Numbered from the stretch's first letter, positions 45,841 through 55,184 are shown. The stretch is 64,000 nt of DNA from Rivihabitans pingtungensis (GCF_003201855.1 NZ_QJKI01000002.1:124001-188000), one strand, 5' to 3'. Numbers and translations are program-made. The notes: generated by a model not told the origin, from the letters alone.

Positions 45841-47283
45841 ATGAATACGCTCGATACTCAAAAAACGCAGGATAGCCTGCAAGGCAGCCTCCAGCAGGTG
45901 CTGGCTTTGCTGCATCGCCACCGCCTGGTGGAAAACCTCGTCCACAAACAGGATATGCCCAAGCATACCCTGGTGGAATCGCTGGTGCACAAGCAGAACC
46001 TGCGCGCCCTGCAAAAAAAGCTCGACCAACTGCACACCGCCGACGTGGCCTATATCCTGGAATCCCTGCCGCTGGAAGACCGGCTGGTGGTGTGGGAGCT
46101 GGTCAAGGCCGAGCGCGACGGCGACATCCTGCTGGAAGTCTCCGACGCGGTGCGCGAATCGCTGATCGAGGTGATGGACACCCACGAGCTGGTGGCCGCC
46201 GCCGAACAGCTGGACGCCGACGAACTGGCCGACCTGGCGCCCGACCTGCCACAGCAGGTGGTGTACGAGGTGATGGACGGCCTGGACAGCAAAGAGCGCG
46301 AGCAGCTGCAATCGGCGCTGTCCTACACCGAAGATCAAGTCGGCAGCCTGATGGACTTCGAGCTGGTCAAGATTCGCGCCGACGTCACCCTGGAAGTGGT
46401 GTTGCGCTACCTGCGCCGCTTTGAAGAGCTGCCCGATCACACCGACAAGATTTTTGTGGTGGACGAAGACAACCGCGTGCAAGGCGTGCTGCCGCTGAAA
46501 ACCCTGCTGGTGTCCGACCCGGATGCGCTGGTGGAAGTGGTGATGGCGCGTGACGTGGTGGTGTTCCACCCCGAAGACGACAGCGGCGACGCCGCCCAGG
46601 CCTTCGAACGCTATGACTTGATCACCGCGCCAGTGGTCAACGCCGACAATCAGCTGATTGGCCGGCTGACCGTGGACGAGATGGTGGACGTGATCCGCGA
46701 GGAATCCGACAGCGAAGTGCTGTCCATGGCCGGCCTGAAGGAAGAAGAAGACCTGTTCGCCAGCGTGTGGGATTCGGTGAAAAACCGTTGGGCCTGGCTG
46801 GCCATCAATCTGGTGACGGCTTTTGTCGCCAGCCGGGTGATTGGCGTCTTCGAAGGCGCCATCGAGCAACTGGTGGCGCTGGCCGCGCTGATGCCGATTG
46901 TCGCCGGCATTGGCGGCAACTCCGGCAACCAGACCACCACCATGATCGTGCGCGCGCTGGCCCTGGGCCAATTGCAAACCAGCAGCGCCATGCGGCTGTG
47001 GCGCAAGGAGCTGGGGGTGTCGATGGTCAACGGCCTGGTGTGGGGCGGCATCATCGGCCTGATTGCCTCGCTCTTGTACGGCAGCGCTTCGCTGGGGCTG
47101 GTGATGACGGCGGCGATGACGCTGAATCTGATGCTGGCCGCCACCATTGGCGTGATGATTCCCATGCTGATGGTGCGCGCTGGCCGCGACCCGGCCATGG
47201 GCTCGTCGGTGATGATCACCGCCTGCACCGATTCTGGCGGGTTCTTTATCTTTCTTGGCCTGGCGACCTTGTTCCTGCTATGA
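45841..47283 (+). CDS. mgtE: Magnesium transporter MgtE
   Basis: A 480-residue inner-membrane Mg2+ channel. The cytoplasmic N-domain of helical repeats (residues about 30-160: LHTADVAYILESLPLEDRLVVWELV, LDADELADLAPDLPQQV) is followed by the CBS pair (about 165-290: YTEDQVGSLMDFELV, TDKIFVVDEDNRVQGVLPLKTLL, YDLITAPVVNADNQLIGRLT) that senses Mg2+, and five transmembrane helices with IAGIGGNSGNQ-like pore sequence (VAGIGGNSGNQTTTMIVRALALG). An acidic patch ESDSEVLSM precedes the plug helix. ATG 45841 follows GGGGAGAGG. Its stop overlaps the prmC start (ATGA). Confidence 0.96.
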   Translation: MNTLDTQKTQDSLQGSLQQVLALLHRHRLVENLVHKQDMPKHTLVESLVHKQNLRALQKKLDQLHTADVAYILESLPLEDRLVVWELVKAERDGDILLEVSDAVRESLIEVMDTHELVAAAEQLDADELADLAPDLPQQVVYEVMDGLDSKEREQLQSALSYTEDQVGSLMDFELVKIRADVTLEVVLRYLRRFEELPDHTDKIFVVDEDNRVQGVLPLKTLLVSDPDALVEVVMARDVVVFHPEDDSGDAAQAFERYDLITAPVVNADNQLIGRLTVDEMVDVIREESDSEVLSMAGLKEEEDLFASVWDSVKNRWAWLAINLVTAFVASRVIGVFEGAIEQLVALAALMPIVAGIGGNSGNQTTTMIVRALALGQLQTSSAMRLWRKELGVSMVNGLVWGGIIGLIASLLYGSASLGLVMTAAMTLNLMLAATIGVMIPMLMVRAGRDPAMGSSVMITACTDSGGFFIFLGLATLFLL

Positions 47284-48086
47284 GCACCCTTGCCCAACTG
47301 CTGGCCGACGCTGGCCTGCCGCGCCTGGAGGCGCAACTGTTGCTGCACATGGCCGGCGGCGGCAACCGCGTCACCCAGCTGACCTGGCCCGAGCGCGAAG
47401 CCGGCGCCGAGGTGGCTCAGCGCTTTGCCGCGCTGTGCGCCCGCCGCCACGCGGGCGAGCCGATTGCCTATCTGTTGGGTGAGCGCGAGTTTTTTGGCCT
47501 GGACCTGGCCGTGTCGCCGGCCGTGCTGATTCCGCGCCCGGACACGGAAATCCTGGTGGACACAGCGCTGGCGCGGCTGCCAGCCGACGGCCGCGCGCTG
47601 GACCTGGGCACCGGCAGCGGCGCGGTGGCGCTGGCGCTGGCGCACAGCCGTCCCGACGCCGACATCTGGGCGCTGGACGCCTCGCCCGAGGCGCTGGCGC
47701 AGGCACAGGCCAATGGCCAGCGGCTGAACCTGGCGGTCACCTGGCGGCTGTCAGACTGGTATGCCGCCGTGACGGGCGAACAGTTTGATCTCTTGGTGTC
47801 CAACCCACCCTATATCGCCGCCGACGACCCCCACCTGCAACAAGGCGACCTGCGCTTCGAACCGGCCGGCGCGCTGACCGACTTTGCCGACGGCCTGAGC
47901 TGCATCCGCCAACTGATCGCCGGCGCCCCCGCCCACCTGCGCCTCGGCGGCTGGCTGCTGATGGAGCACGGCTGGCAGCAAGCGCCGGCCGTGCGTGAGC
48001 TGCTCAGCGCGGCAGGGTTTATCGACGTGGCTTCCTGGCAGGACCTGGCCGGGCACGAGCGGGTGACGGGCGGGCGTTGGCGGTAG
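47280..48086 (+). CDS. prmC: Peptide chain release factor N5-glutamine methyltransferase
   Basis: A 268-residue methyltransferase that modifies the GGQ glutamine of RF1 and RF2. The N-terminal substrate-binding helical domain (LAQLLADAGLPRLEAQLLLHMA) is followed by EPIAYLLGEREFFGLDLAVSPAVLIPRPDTEILVD, the SAM motif ALDLGTGSGAVALAL and the catalytic NPPY box (LLVSNPPYIAADDPHL). Length is close to E. coli PrmC (277). It starts inside the mgtE stop codon, so translation is coupled. Confidence 0.96.
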   Translation: MSTLAQLLADAGLPRLEAQLLLHMAGGGNRVTQLTWPEREAGAEVAQRFAALCARRHAGEPIAYLLGEREFFGLDLAVSPAVLIPRPDTEILVDTALARLPADGRALDLGTGSGAVALALAHSRPDADIWALDASPEALAQAQANGQRLNLAVTWRLSDWYAAVTGEQFDLLVSNPPYIAADDPHLQQGDLRFEPAGALTDFADGLSCIRQLIAGAPAHLRLGGWLLMEHGWQQAPAVRELLSAAGFIDVASWQDLAGHERVTGGRWR

Positions 48087-48142
48087 GCGCTTTGAGCCGT
48101 GCTTGATTTTGATCTGACCTTTCTTTTTCAGAAAGCCGCGTG

Positions 48143-49327
48143 ATGACAGACAAAACCCCCTTGCGACTCACCATGCAGAATGTCGGGCCCATCCGCTCGG
48201 CGGACGTCACGTTTGGTGACCTGACGGTGATTGTCGGCCCGCAAGCCACCGGCAAAAGCATTTTTTTGCAAACCCTCAAGCTGGTGCTGGATCGCCCAGC
48301 CATTCACGATACGTTCAAACGCTATAACGTGACATTCAATGGCGATGCTTCCGCATTTTTGGGGGGATATTTTGGCAAGGGCATGGCGGCGGCCTGGCGG
48401 GAGGAGTCGTCCCGTTTGAGTTGGGAGGGCGTGGCCCACACTCTGCCGGATTTGGCCCGACCCAGCCGCGCCAAGCAACGCGATGAGCGTTTGTTTCTGA
48501 TCCCTGCCCAACGGGTGATGGGCTTGAGCAATGGCGTCACTCAGCACTTTGGCCAGTTCAATTATGGTGATCCATTCGCCTTGCGCTATTTCAGCGACAA
48601 AATCCATGATCTGGTGCAAAACGAATTGGGCGCCAAAACCCAGCTGTTTCCACAGCCCAATCGTTTGGACGCCTCCTTGCGCAAGCCGATAGAGCAACAC
48701 TTGTACGGCGGCAGCCGCCTGGCGCTGGATGCTGCTGATTTCACCAAGCGGTTGGTGCTGCAAGTAGAGGGCCATGCGGAAGGCTTGCCTTATACGGCAT
48801 GGTCAGCCGGTCAGCGCGAATTCACGCCATTGCTGCTGGGCATGTATTGGCTATGCCCTGCGGGCGGCGTCAGTCGGCGAGAGCAGATTGAATGGGTGGT
48901 GATTGAAGAGCCGGAAATGGGGCTGCATCCACAAGGGATTGAAGCGGTGCTGCTCTTGGTGCTGGACTTAATGAAGCGGGGTTATCGGGTGGTGTTGGCC
49001 ACGCATTCGCCCACGGTGCTGGATTTGGTGTGGGCGCTGCAAGAAATCAAGGCGCAGCATGGCCAGGAAAAAGACATCCGACAGTTATTGGGCCTGCCTG
49101 CTGGCAATTTCGCCAAAAACCTGACCGCCGCCTTGCTGGAAAAAACCTACAAGGTGTACTTCTTTGATCGTGATGCGCCGGTGCAGGATATTTCTCGATT
49201 AGACCCCGGCGCAGATTCTGAGCATGAATCTCTGTGGGGTGGACTGGTTGGGTTTTCCAGCCGGGTCGGTGAGGTGGTGGCGAAAGTCGCCAGCCGCGCC
49301 GCCTGCGCTGCGCTGGGAGAACGCTGA
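48143..49327 (+). CDS. ABC/OLD-type AAA family ATPase of a two-gene cassette
   Basis: A 394-residue ATPase without membrane segments: Walker A GPQATGKS (residues 32-39), an ABC-like signature SAGQRE near residue 234, Walker B WVVIEEPEMGLHP near 266 and the H-loop ATHSPTVLDL near 301. This is the AAA_21/OLD-like architecture common in defence systems, where such ATPases control a nuclease or toxin. No Toprim or nuclease domain follows in this protein. Its stop overlaps the next start (TGATG), which implies obligate pairing. The codon use is less GC-rich than in prmC and in the methylase gene beyond. GTG 48140 is one codon upstream as an alternative start. The function in defence is inference. 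Confidence 0.82.
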   Translation: MTDKTPLRLTMQNVGPIRSADVTFGDLTVIVGPQATGKSIFLQTLKLVLDRPAIHDTFKRYNVTFNGDASAFLGGYFGKGMAAAWREESSRLSWEGVAHTLPDLARPSRAKQRDERLFLIPAQRVMGLSNGVTQHFGQFNYGDPFALRYFSDKIHDLVQNELGAKTQLFPQPNRLDASLRKPIEQHLYGGSRLALDAADFTKRLVLQVEGHAEGLPYTAWSAGQREFTPLLLGMYWLCPAGGVSRREQIEWVVIEEPEMGLHPQGIEAVLLLVLDLMKRGYRVVLATHSPTVLDLVWALQEIKAQHGQEKDIRQLLGLPAGNFAKNLTAALLEKTYKVYFFDRDAPVQDISRLDPGADSEHESLWGGLVGFSSRVGEVVAKVASRAACAALGER

Positions 49328-49815
49328 TGGCCCAGGCCGACTCCTTATTTGCCCTGGCTTGCCAACAAGCGAACTTGACCGCACAGCCTGGCAAGCAGGC
49401 CATGAAGGGCGCTGAGCGGGACCGCATGGCATTGGAGGGCAACGGACGCTGGACCCACAGTGTCGACCTGGATGGTGCGCACGCCAAAAGCGAAGCGCAG
49501 TCCCCTCGCTGGGATTATGGACTGGGCTTGCGTCGTCAGGGGGCGGCGGAGTGCGCCGTTTGGGTGGAGCCTCATCCGGCTAACAGCACGGGTGAGGTCG
49601 AAAAAATGTTAGCCAAACTGCGTTGGTTGCAAGATAAGCTGAAGCAGCCGGCCTATGCCAAGCTGGCCGCGCTCACCCAAGACGCCAGCCAGCAAAATTT
49701 ACCTGTGTATGTGTGGTTATGCAGTGGCGGTTGCACCATCCGTCCCGGCACTCGTGAAGCGCGCTTGCTGGCGAAAGCAGGCCTACACGGCCCACGGCGG
49801 CAGCTTAAACTCTGA
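49327..49815 (+). CDS. Small partner protein of the ATPase, unknown, possibly nuclease-like
   Basis: A 162-residue soluble protein, translationally coupled to the ATPase by a 1-nt TGATG overlap. Family not recognised. Visible features: SVDLDGAHAKSE (45-56), RWDYGLGL (61-68), then a hydrophobic strand AVWVEPHPA (77-85), a helix VEKMLAKLRWLQDKL (91-105) and another strand LPVYVWLCSGG. The order D-x(17)-E-x-H (D63, E81, H83) on successive strands resembles the PD-(D/E)XK nuclease core with His in place of Lys; this is a pattern guess, not a match. It is convergent with the methylase gene, 15 bp away. Confidence 0.7.
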   Translation: MAQADSLFALACQQANLTAQPGKQAMKGAERDRMALEGNGRWTHSVDLDGAHAKSEAQSPRWDYGLGLRRQGAAECAVWVEPHPANSTGEVEKMLAKLRWLQDKLKQPAYAKLAALTQDASQQNLPVYVWLCSGGCTIRPGTREARLLAKAGLHGPRRQLKL

Positions 49816-49830
49816 CATCCCTCGCTTGGT

Positions 49831-50538
49831 TTACTTCCCCGCATACAACACAAAAATCGCCGGCCGCTTGTGCAAATCCGGGCCGGGCGTCGGCCAGTCG
49901 CGCACCGTCCGGCTGATGATGGTTTGTGTGGGCAGGGTCAGGTCACAGGCGGCGGTCAGCAGGGTGTGGGGTTTGAGCGTGTGCCGCAGCACGCTCAGCA
50001 TCTGCTGGTTGCGGTACGGCGTTTCGATGAACAACTGGGCGCAGTCGCGTTCGCGGGATTCTTGCTCCAGCTTGCGCAAGGCGGCGACGCGTTCGCCCTC
50101 GCCCACCGGCAGATAGCCATGAAAGGCAAAGCGCTGGCCATTGGCGCCGGAGGCCATCAGCGCCAGCAGCAGCGAGGAGGGGCCAATCAGCGGCTCGACC
50201 ACATGGCCGCGCGCGTGCGCCAGCCGCACCAGGCCAGCGCCAGGGTCGGCCACTGCCGGGCAGCCGGCTTCTGACATCAGGCCCATATCGTGGCCGGCGT
50301 CCAGCGGGGCCAGCAGCGCGGCCAGTTCGCGCTCGGGGGTGTGTTCGTTCAGCTCGGTCAGTTGCAGTTGTTGCAGCGGGGTGGCCAGCGCCAGTTGCTT
50401 GAGGTGTTTGCGCGCGGTTTTGGCCGCTTCCACCACAAAATGGGTGAGCGGGCGCAGGCGTTCTGCCTGGCCGGGCAGCATCCATTGCTCCACTGGCGCA
50501 TCGCCCAGCGGGGTGGGAATCAAAAACAAGGTGCTCAT
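49831..50538 (-). CDS. SAM-dependent methylase of the tetrapyrrole methylase/RsmI superfamily, short form
   Basis: A 235-residue protein related to RsmI (16S rRNA C1402 2'-O-methyltransferase) but about 50 residues shorter. LFLIPTPLGDAPVEQWMLPG replaces the RsmI start, and the glycine-rich motifs GLMSEAGCPAVADPGAGLVRLAHARGHVVEPLIGPSSLLLALMASGANGQRFAFHGYLP and LFIETPYRNQQML are conserved. It lacks the C-terminal RsmI extension, so the target may differ from C1402. It overlaps the Maf gene by 4 bp. The start at 50538 follows the family; the longer frame is within maf. Confidence 0.88.
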   Translation of the reverse strand: MSTLFLIPTPLGDAPVEQWMLPGQAERLRPLTHFVVEAAKTARKHLKQLALATPLQQLQLTELNEHTPERELAALLAPLDAGHDMGLMSEAGCPAVADPGAGLVRLAHARGHVVEPLIGPSSLLLALMASGANGQRFAFHGYLPVGEGERVAALRKLEQESRERDCAQLFIETPYRNQQMLSVLRHTLKPHTLLTAACDLTLPTQTIISRTVRDWPTPGPDLHKRPAIFVLYAGK

Positions 50539-51119
50539 GCCAGTACCTCGACGCCTTCGGCCAGCAGCATGTCCACCAGGGCAAACAGCGGCAGGCCGAT
50601 CAGCGCATTGGGGTCGCTGCTGTCGATGCCGGCAATCAGCGCGCCGCCCAGGCCTTCGCTCTTGGCCGCGCCAGCGCACAGCAGCGCGTCCGGCTCCCGG
50701 GCCAGATAGGCCTGAATCTGCGCGTCGCTCAAGGGGCGCATGCGCACGCGGGTGATGTCGGTGTGGCGCTGTTCGTGGCCGTTGGCGGCGTTGACCAGGC
50801 TGAGCGCGGTGTGAAACTCCAGTGTGCGCCCGGCGGTGGCGCGCAGCATGGCGGCGGCGCGCTCGGGCGTGCCGGGTTTGCCCAGTTGCTGACCATCCAG
50901 CAGCGCCACCTGATCAGAGCCGATGATCAGTGCCTGCGGATGGGCGCCAATCAACGAGCGCGCCTTGACCGAAGCCAGCCGGCTGGCGGTGTCGGCGGCG
51001 CTTTCGCCGGGCAGCGGGGTTTCGTCGCACACGGGGGCGACAGCAATAAAAGGCAGGCCCAAACGGGCGAGCAGTTCGCGACGAAAGCGCGAGGTGGAGG
51101 CGAGCACGAGCGGCGTCAT
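50535..51119 (-). CDS. Maf-family nucleotide pyrophosphatase (YceF-like)
   Basis: A 194-residue Maf/HAM1-like protein: LVLASTSRFRRELLARLGLPF at the N-terminus, CDET near residue 31, IIGSDQVALLDGQQLGKPGTPERA and FHTALSLVNA. The S-R-R-LL pattern with GSDQV rather than the T-D motif fits the YceF (m7GTP pyrophosphatase) subgroup, which cleans modified nucleotides. It is next to yceD, as in E. coli where yceF and yceD are divergent neighbours, supporting the assignment. Confidence 0.92.
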   Translation of the reverse strand: MTPLVLASTSRFRRELLARLGLPFIAVAPVCDETPLPGESAADTASRLASVKARSLIGAHPQALIIGSDQVALLDGQQLGKPGTPERAAAMLRATAGRTLEFHTALSLVNAANGHEQRHTDITRVRMRPLSDAQIQAYLAREPDALLCAGAAKSEGLGGALIAGIDSSDPNALIGLPLFALVDMLLAEGVEVLA

Positions 51120-51139
51120 GGCGGGAGTGCTTGATTTCT

Positions 51140-51167
51140 TTGACACAAGACGGGCGCGGATTATATC
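51140..51167 (+). promoter_or_regulatory. Sigma-70 promoter of yceD-rpmF
   Basis: A perfect TTGACA (51140-51145) and TATATC (51162-51167) are separated by 16 bp, leaving a very short leader of about 5-6 nt before ATG 51179, so a downstream start site or near-leaderless message is likely. Confidence 0.65.
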
Positions 51168-51178
51168 ATGCGCGGTTT

Positions 51179-51673
51179 ATGTCTGACCCTATTTTGATCG
51201 ACAGCCTCGACTTCGCGAATCAGCGCCGGCACATGGCCGGGGCCATCGCATTGGTCGACCTGCCCCGCACCCACGATCTACTCGCCCACACTGAGGGCGA
51301 GCTGAGCTGGTCGCTTGAAGGCGGCAAGGATGCGCTCTCGCGCTCCACGCTGCATCTGCGCCTGGCGGGTGAGTTTTCGCTGGTGTGCCAGCGTTGCCTG
51401 ACGCCCATGCCGTTTCGGCTGGAGGCGGACAGCACGCTGACCTTGTTCACCAACGAAGCGCGGCTGGAGTCGGCCTGTGAAGACGACGACACGCTGGACG
51501 CCGTGATGGCGGACCCGGCGTTCGACGTGCTGGCCCTGATCGAAGATGAGGTATTGCTGGGTTTGCCGATGGCGCCGCGCCACGCACATTGCGAAGCGGA
51601 CATCCGGCCGGTCGGCAGCGGCAAGCCTAACCCGTTTGCCGCGCTGGCTGCGCTCAAGCGCAAGCCCGAGTAA
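51179..51673 (+). CDS. yceD: YceD/DUF177 family protein
   Basis: A 164-residue protein encoded upstream of rpmF, as in most proteobacteria. The family C-x2-C pair is in FSLVCQRCLTPMPFRL, with ESACEDDDTLDAV, FDVLALIEDEVLLGLPMAPRH and C-terminal KPNPFAALAALKRK. DUF177 proteins are linked to 23S rRNA or 50S subunit biogenesis. The start at 51179 fits the conserved N-terminus (PILIDSLDFANQ); the frame is open to 51131 but that covers the promoter. rpmF follows after 27 bp. Confidence 0.94.
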   Translation: MSDPILIDSLDFANQRRHMAGAIALVDLPRTHDLLAHTEGELSWSLEGGKDALSRSTLHLRLAGEFSLVCQRCLTPMPFRLEADSTLTLFTNEARLESACEDDDTLDAVMADPAFDVLALIEDEVLLGLPMAPRHAHCEADIRPVGSGKPNPFAALAALKRKPE

Positions 51674-51700
51674 ATTTTTTAAGATTTCAAGGAGTGAATC

Positions 51701-51880
51701 ATGGCCGTTCAACAGAACAAAAAGTCCCCGTCCAAGCGCGGCATGCATCGTGCCCACGACTTTCTGACCAACCCGGCGCTGGCCGTGGAAGCCTCCACCG
51801 GTGAAGTGCACCTGCGCCACCACATCAGCCCGAACGGTTTCTACCGTGGCCGCAAAGTGGTGAAGACCAAGGGCGAATAA
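51701..51880 (+). CDS. rpmF: 50S ribosomal protein L32
   Basis: A 59-residue protein beginning [20 protein letters not shown] and ending [11 protein letters not shown], the classical L32 sequence of betaproteobacteria; the zinc-binding cysteines of some L32 forms are absent (the C-minus type). AAGGAG lies 8 nt before ATG 51701. It is followed by a strong terminator at 51910, though the downstream plsX-fab genes may also be reached by read-through as in other species. Confidence 0.98.
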   Translation: MAVQQNKKSPSKRGMHRAHDFLTNPALAVEASTGEVHLRHHISPNGFYRGRKVVKTKGE

Positions 51881-51909
51881 TCGCTTGCCCGTCTTGCCAT
51901 GCAGACATC

Positions 51910-51941
51910 AAGCCGTGCGGTTTCCGCACGGCTTGCTTGCT
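51910..51941 (+). terminator. Rho-independent terminator after rpmF
   Basis: AAGCCGTGCGG/CCGCACGGCTT with a very small loop, followed by GCTTGCTTT. The remaining 51942-52130 contains no gene and should hold the plsX promoter, though no clear boxes were found. Confidence 0.8.
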
Positions 51942-52130
51942 TTCGGTCCGTCATGCGCCATTGTCATGAGAGATGGCGGATTAAGCCGGGCAGACGGGGT
52001 CAGAAGCCATGCGCGGCGCGCTCGCGCCTGAGGGCGCAAATTTGTACACTGTCGTTTTTGTCATCCTGACCGTTGCTGCGGCCCGCCCTGAGGCGAGGCG
52101 CATGTTCAAGCGGCTTTCCTTGTTGATCCA

Positions 52131-53156
52131 ATGACCATTTCCATTGCTGTGGACGCCATGGGCGGCGATGTGGGCGTGGGCGTCACCGTGCCGGCGGCGC
52201 TTGCCTTTCTCAAGCTGCACCCGGACACCCGCCTGATTCTTGTCGGCCAGCCGCAAGCCATTGAGGCCGAACTCAAGCGCCACGACCAAGGCTTGCGCGA
52301 GCGCCTGTCGATTCACCCGGCCAGCGAGGTGGTGGGCATGGACGAGTCTCCGCAACTGGCGCTGAAAAACAAAAAAGATTCGTCGATGCGGGTGGCGATC
52401 ACCCTGGTCAAGGAAGGCCTGGCGCAGGCGTGTGTGTCGGCCGGCAACACAGGCGCGCTGATGGCCACCGCCCGCTTTGTGCTGAAAACCATTCCCGGCA
52501 TCGACCGCCCGGCCATCGCCAAGCTGATGCCCTCGGTGCGCGCAGAAACCTGCGTGCTGGACCTGGGGGCGAATGTCGATTGCACGCCTGAGCAAATGCT
52601 GCAATTTGGCATCATGGGCGCCACGCTGATGGCCGACGCCAAGGGCCGCGCCAATCCGCGCGTGGGCCTGCTCAATATTGGTTCGGAAGACATCAAGGGC
52701 AATGGCGCGGTCAAGCTGGCCGGCGAATTGCTGCGCCAGTCCAACCTGAATTTTGTCGGCAATGTCGAAGGCAACGATATTTACAGCGGCGCAGTGGACG
52801 TGGTGGTGTGCGACGGCTTCACCGGCAATGTGGCGCTGAAAACCTCGGAAGGCCTGGCGCACATGGTCACCACCTTTTTGCGCGAGGAATTCACCCGCAA
52901 CTGGTTCACCCGCGTGTGTGCGCTGTTTGCCCTACCCGTGCTGGCGCGCTTTCGCCGCCGGGTGGATTCGCGCCGTTACAACGGCGCCAGCCTTTTGGGC
53001 CTGCGCGGCATTGTGGTAAAAAGCCACGGCGGCACGGACAGCCTGGGCTTTCGTTGCGCACTGGAACAGGCGCGTGAAGAAGCGCTTGCCGACGTCATCC
53101 AACACATCACCGAACAGGTGGCCGGCCAGTTGAAAGCCGCCGCCACGGAGGCCTGA
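52131..53156 (+). CDS. plsX: Phosphate acyltransferase PlsX
   Basis: A 341-residue enzyme that makes acyl-phosphate from acyl-ACP for phospholipid synthesis. Typical blocks: [22 protein letters not shown] at the N-terminus, [48 protein letters not shown], and [20 protein letters not shown] near 225-245. It is peripheral to the membrane. It begins the fatty-acid operon plsX-fabH-fabD-fabG-acpP-fabF, with fabH only 2 bp after its stop. Confidence 0.97.
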   Translation: MTISIAVDAMGGDVGVGVTVPAALAFLKLHPDTRLILVGQPQAIEAELKRHDQGLRERLSIHPASEVVGMDESPQLALKNKKDSSMRVAITLVKEGLAQACVSAGNTGALMATARFVLKTIPGIDRPAIAKLMPSVRAETCVLDLGANVDCTPEQMLQFGIMGATLMADAKGRANPRVGLLNIGSEDIKGNGAVKLAGELLRQSNLNFVGNVEGNDIYSGAVDVVVCDGFTGNVALKTSEGLAHMVTTFLREEFTRNWFTRVCALFALPVLARFRRRVDSRRYNGASLLGLRGIVVKSHGGTDSLGFRCALEQAREEALADVIQHITEQVAGQLKAAATEA

Positions 53157-53158
53157 CC

Positions 53159-54118
53159 ATGATTTATGCCCGCATTGCAGGCACGGGCAGCTATTTGCCA
53201 GAACAGGTGCTGACCAACGCCGAGATTGCCCAGCGACTGGACACCAGCGACGAATGGATTGTCAGCCGCACCGGCATCCGCGCTCGCCATATCGCCGCGC
53301 CAGAGCAAAAAACCAGCGACCTGGCGCTGATCGCCTCGCAACGCGCGCTGGAAGCGGCTGGCGTGCAGGCGGCGGATATTGACCTGATCGTGGTGGCCAC
53401 TTCCACCCCGGACATGATCTTCCCCAGCACGGCGTGCATTCTGCAAGCCAAACTGGGCGCACATGGCTGCCCGGCGTTTGACGTGCAGGCGGTGTGCGCC
53501 GGCTTTATCTACGCGCTGGCCACCGCCAACGCCTATATCCGCAGCGGCATGGCGCGCACCGCGCTGGTGGTGGGCGCGGAAATCTTCTCGCGCATCCTGG
53601 ACTGGAACGACCGCACCACCTGCGTGCTGTTTGGCGACGGCGCGGGCGCAGCGGTGCTGACTGCCAGCGAGGAGCCCGGCATTCTGGGCGTGGAGCTCAA
53701 CGCCGACGGCCGCCACCAGCCAATGCTGAACGTGCCGGCGCAAGTGGCCAATGGCGAAATTGTCGGCACGCCGTATCTGCACATGGACGGCGGCGCGGTG
53801 TTCAAGTTTGCGGTGAAAACCCTGTCCGATTGCGCCAGCAAGGCGCTGGCGGCGCAGAATATGAGCCACGAGCAGCTGGATTGGCTGGTGCCGCACCAGG
53901 CCAATGTGCGCATTATCGAATCCACCGCCAAGCATCTGCATCTGCCGATGGACAAAGTGGTGCTCACCCTGCCCGAGCAAGGCAACACCTCGGCCGCGTC
54001 GATTCCGCTGGCGCTGGACGTCGCCGTGCGCGATGGCCGCATTCAGCCGGGTCACACGGTGATGCTGGAAGGCATTGGCGGCGGTTTTGCCTGGGGTGCC
54101 GCGCTGGTGAAAATGTAA
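53159..54118 (+). CDS. fabH: 3-oxoacyl-ACP synthase III
   Basis: A 319-residue condensing enzyme that joins acetyl-CoA to malonyl-ACP to start fatty-acid synthesis. The catalytic triad is visible: Cys in [14 protein letters not shown] (near residue 112), His in [13 protein letters not shown] and Asn in [16 protein letters not shown]. The N-terminal [34 protein letters not shown] is strongly conserved. Length equals E. coli FabH (317). It follows plsX directly. Confidence 0.98.
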   Translation: MIYARIAGTGSYLPEQVLTNAEIAQRLDTSDEWIVSRTGIRARHIAAPEQKTSDLALIASQRALEAAGVQAADIDLIVVATSTPDMIFPSTACILQAKLGAHGCPAFDVQAVCAGFIYALATANAYIRSGMARTALVVGAEIFSRILDWNDRTTCVLFGDGAGAAVLTASEEPGILGVELNADGRHQPMLNVPAQVANGEIVGTPYLHMDGGAVFKFAVKTLSDCASKALAAQNMSHEQLDWLVPHQANVRIIESTAKHLHLPMDKVVLTLPEQGNTSAASIPLALDVAVRDGRIQPGHTVMLEGIGGGFAWGAALVKM

Positions 54119-54257
54119 GCGCGCCGCCCATGGGGGGCGTGTGTGGGCCATGCGTTGCGCGTCGGATATTCTCCGGCGCGTTGTTGTATTGGCCATCAGA
54201 ATTTAAACGTATGTTCGCATGCCGGCGCATGCGGCTTCAGGCAGAGGAGGCCAGCAC

Positions 54258-55184
54258 ATGGCTTTTGCATTTTTGTTTCCCGGTCAAGGCTCGCAAAGCC
54301 TGAACATGATGGATGGCTTTGCCGCCGCCGTGGTCAAGGACACTTTTGACGAAGCCAGCGACGCCTTGGGTGATGACCTGTGGGCCATGCTCAAGGCCGA
54401 CAGCAACGAAGCCATTAACCAAACCATCAACACCCAGCCGCTGATGCTGGCCGCTGGCGTGGCCACCTTCCGCGCCTGGCTGGCCGCTGGCGGCGCCCGC
54501 CCCAGCGTGGTGGCCGGCCACAGCCTGGGTGAATACAGCGCCCTGGTGGCGGCCGATGCGCTGGATTTTGACGACGCCGTGCGTCTGGTGCGCCTGCGCG
54601 CCGAGGCCATGCAATCGGCTGTGCCGGCTGGCGAAGGCGCCATGGCCGCCGTGCTGGGCCTGGAAGACGCCGACATCGTCGCCGCCTGCGCCGAAGCCGC
54701 GCAGAGCGAAGTGGTCGAGGCGGTGAACTTCAACGCCCCCGGCCAGGTGGTGATCGCTGGCGGCAAGGCTGCAGTTGAGCGCGCCATCGCCGCCTGCAAG
54801 GCGCGCGGCGCCAAGCGCGCCATGCCGCTGCCGGTGTCGGTGCCCTCGCATTGCGCCTTGATGAAGCCGGCCGCCGAGCGGCTGGCCGAGGCGCTGGAAA
54901 GCGTGTCGATCAATGTGCCGGTGCTGCCGGTGTTGCACAATGCCGATGTGGCCGCCTACAGTGAAGCCGCACAAATCCGCGATGCACTGGTGCGCCAGCT
55001 GTATTCGCCGGTGCGCTGGACGGAAACCATCCGCAAGCTGGCCGCCGATGGCGTGCTGCTGCACGCCGAATGCGGGCCGGGCAAGGTGCTGGCCGGGCTG
55101 AACAAGCGCATCGAAAGCACGCTGAGCACCAGCGCGCTGACCGACGACGCGGCCATTGCCGCCGTGCTCACCAGCCTGGCCTGA
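54258..55184 (+). CDS. fabD: Malonyl-CoA:ACP transacylase
   Basis: A 308-residue enzyme that loads malonyl groups onto ACP. The nucleophile serine lies in VVAGHSLGEYSALVAA (near residue 92); the oxyanion GQGSQ is in FAFLFPGQGSQSLNM, and the conserved SHCALM-type His segment is VPSHCALMKPAAERL. ATG 54258 has AGAGGAGG upstream; the open frame to 54219 is not conserved. It lies 139 bp after fabH, a gap with no other gene. Confidence 0.97.
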   Translation: MAFAFLFPGQGSQSLNMMDGFAAAVVKDTFDEASDALGDDLWAMLKADSNEAINQTINTQPLMLAAGVATFRAWLAAGGARPSVVAGHSLGEYSALVAADALDFDDAVRLVRLRAEAMQSAVPAGEGAMAAVLGLEDADIVAACAEAAQSEVVEAVNFNAPGQVVIAGGKAAVERAIAACKARGAKRAMPLPVSVPSHCALMKPAAERLAEALESVSINVPVLPVLHNADVAAYSEAAQIRDALVRQLYSPVRWTETIRKLAADGVLLHAECGPGKVLAGLNKRIESTLSTSALTDDAAIAAVLTSLA

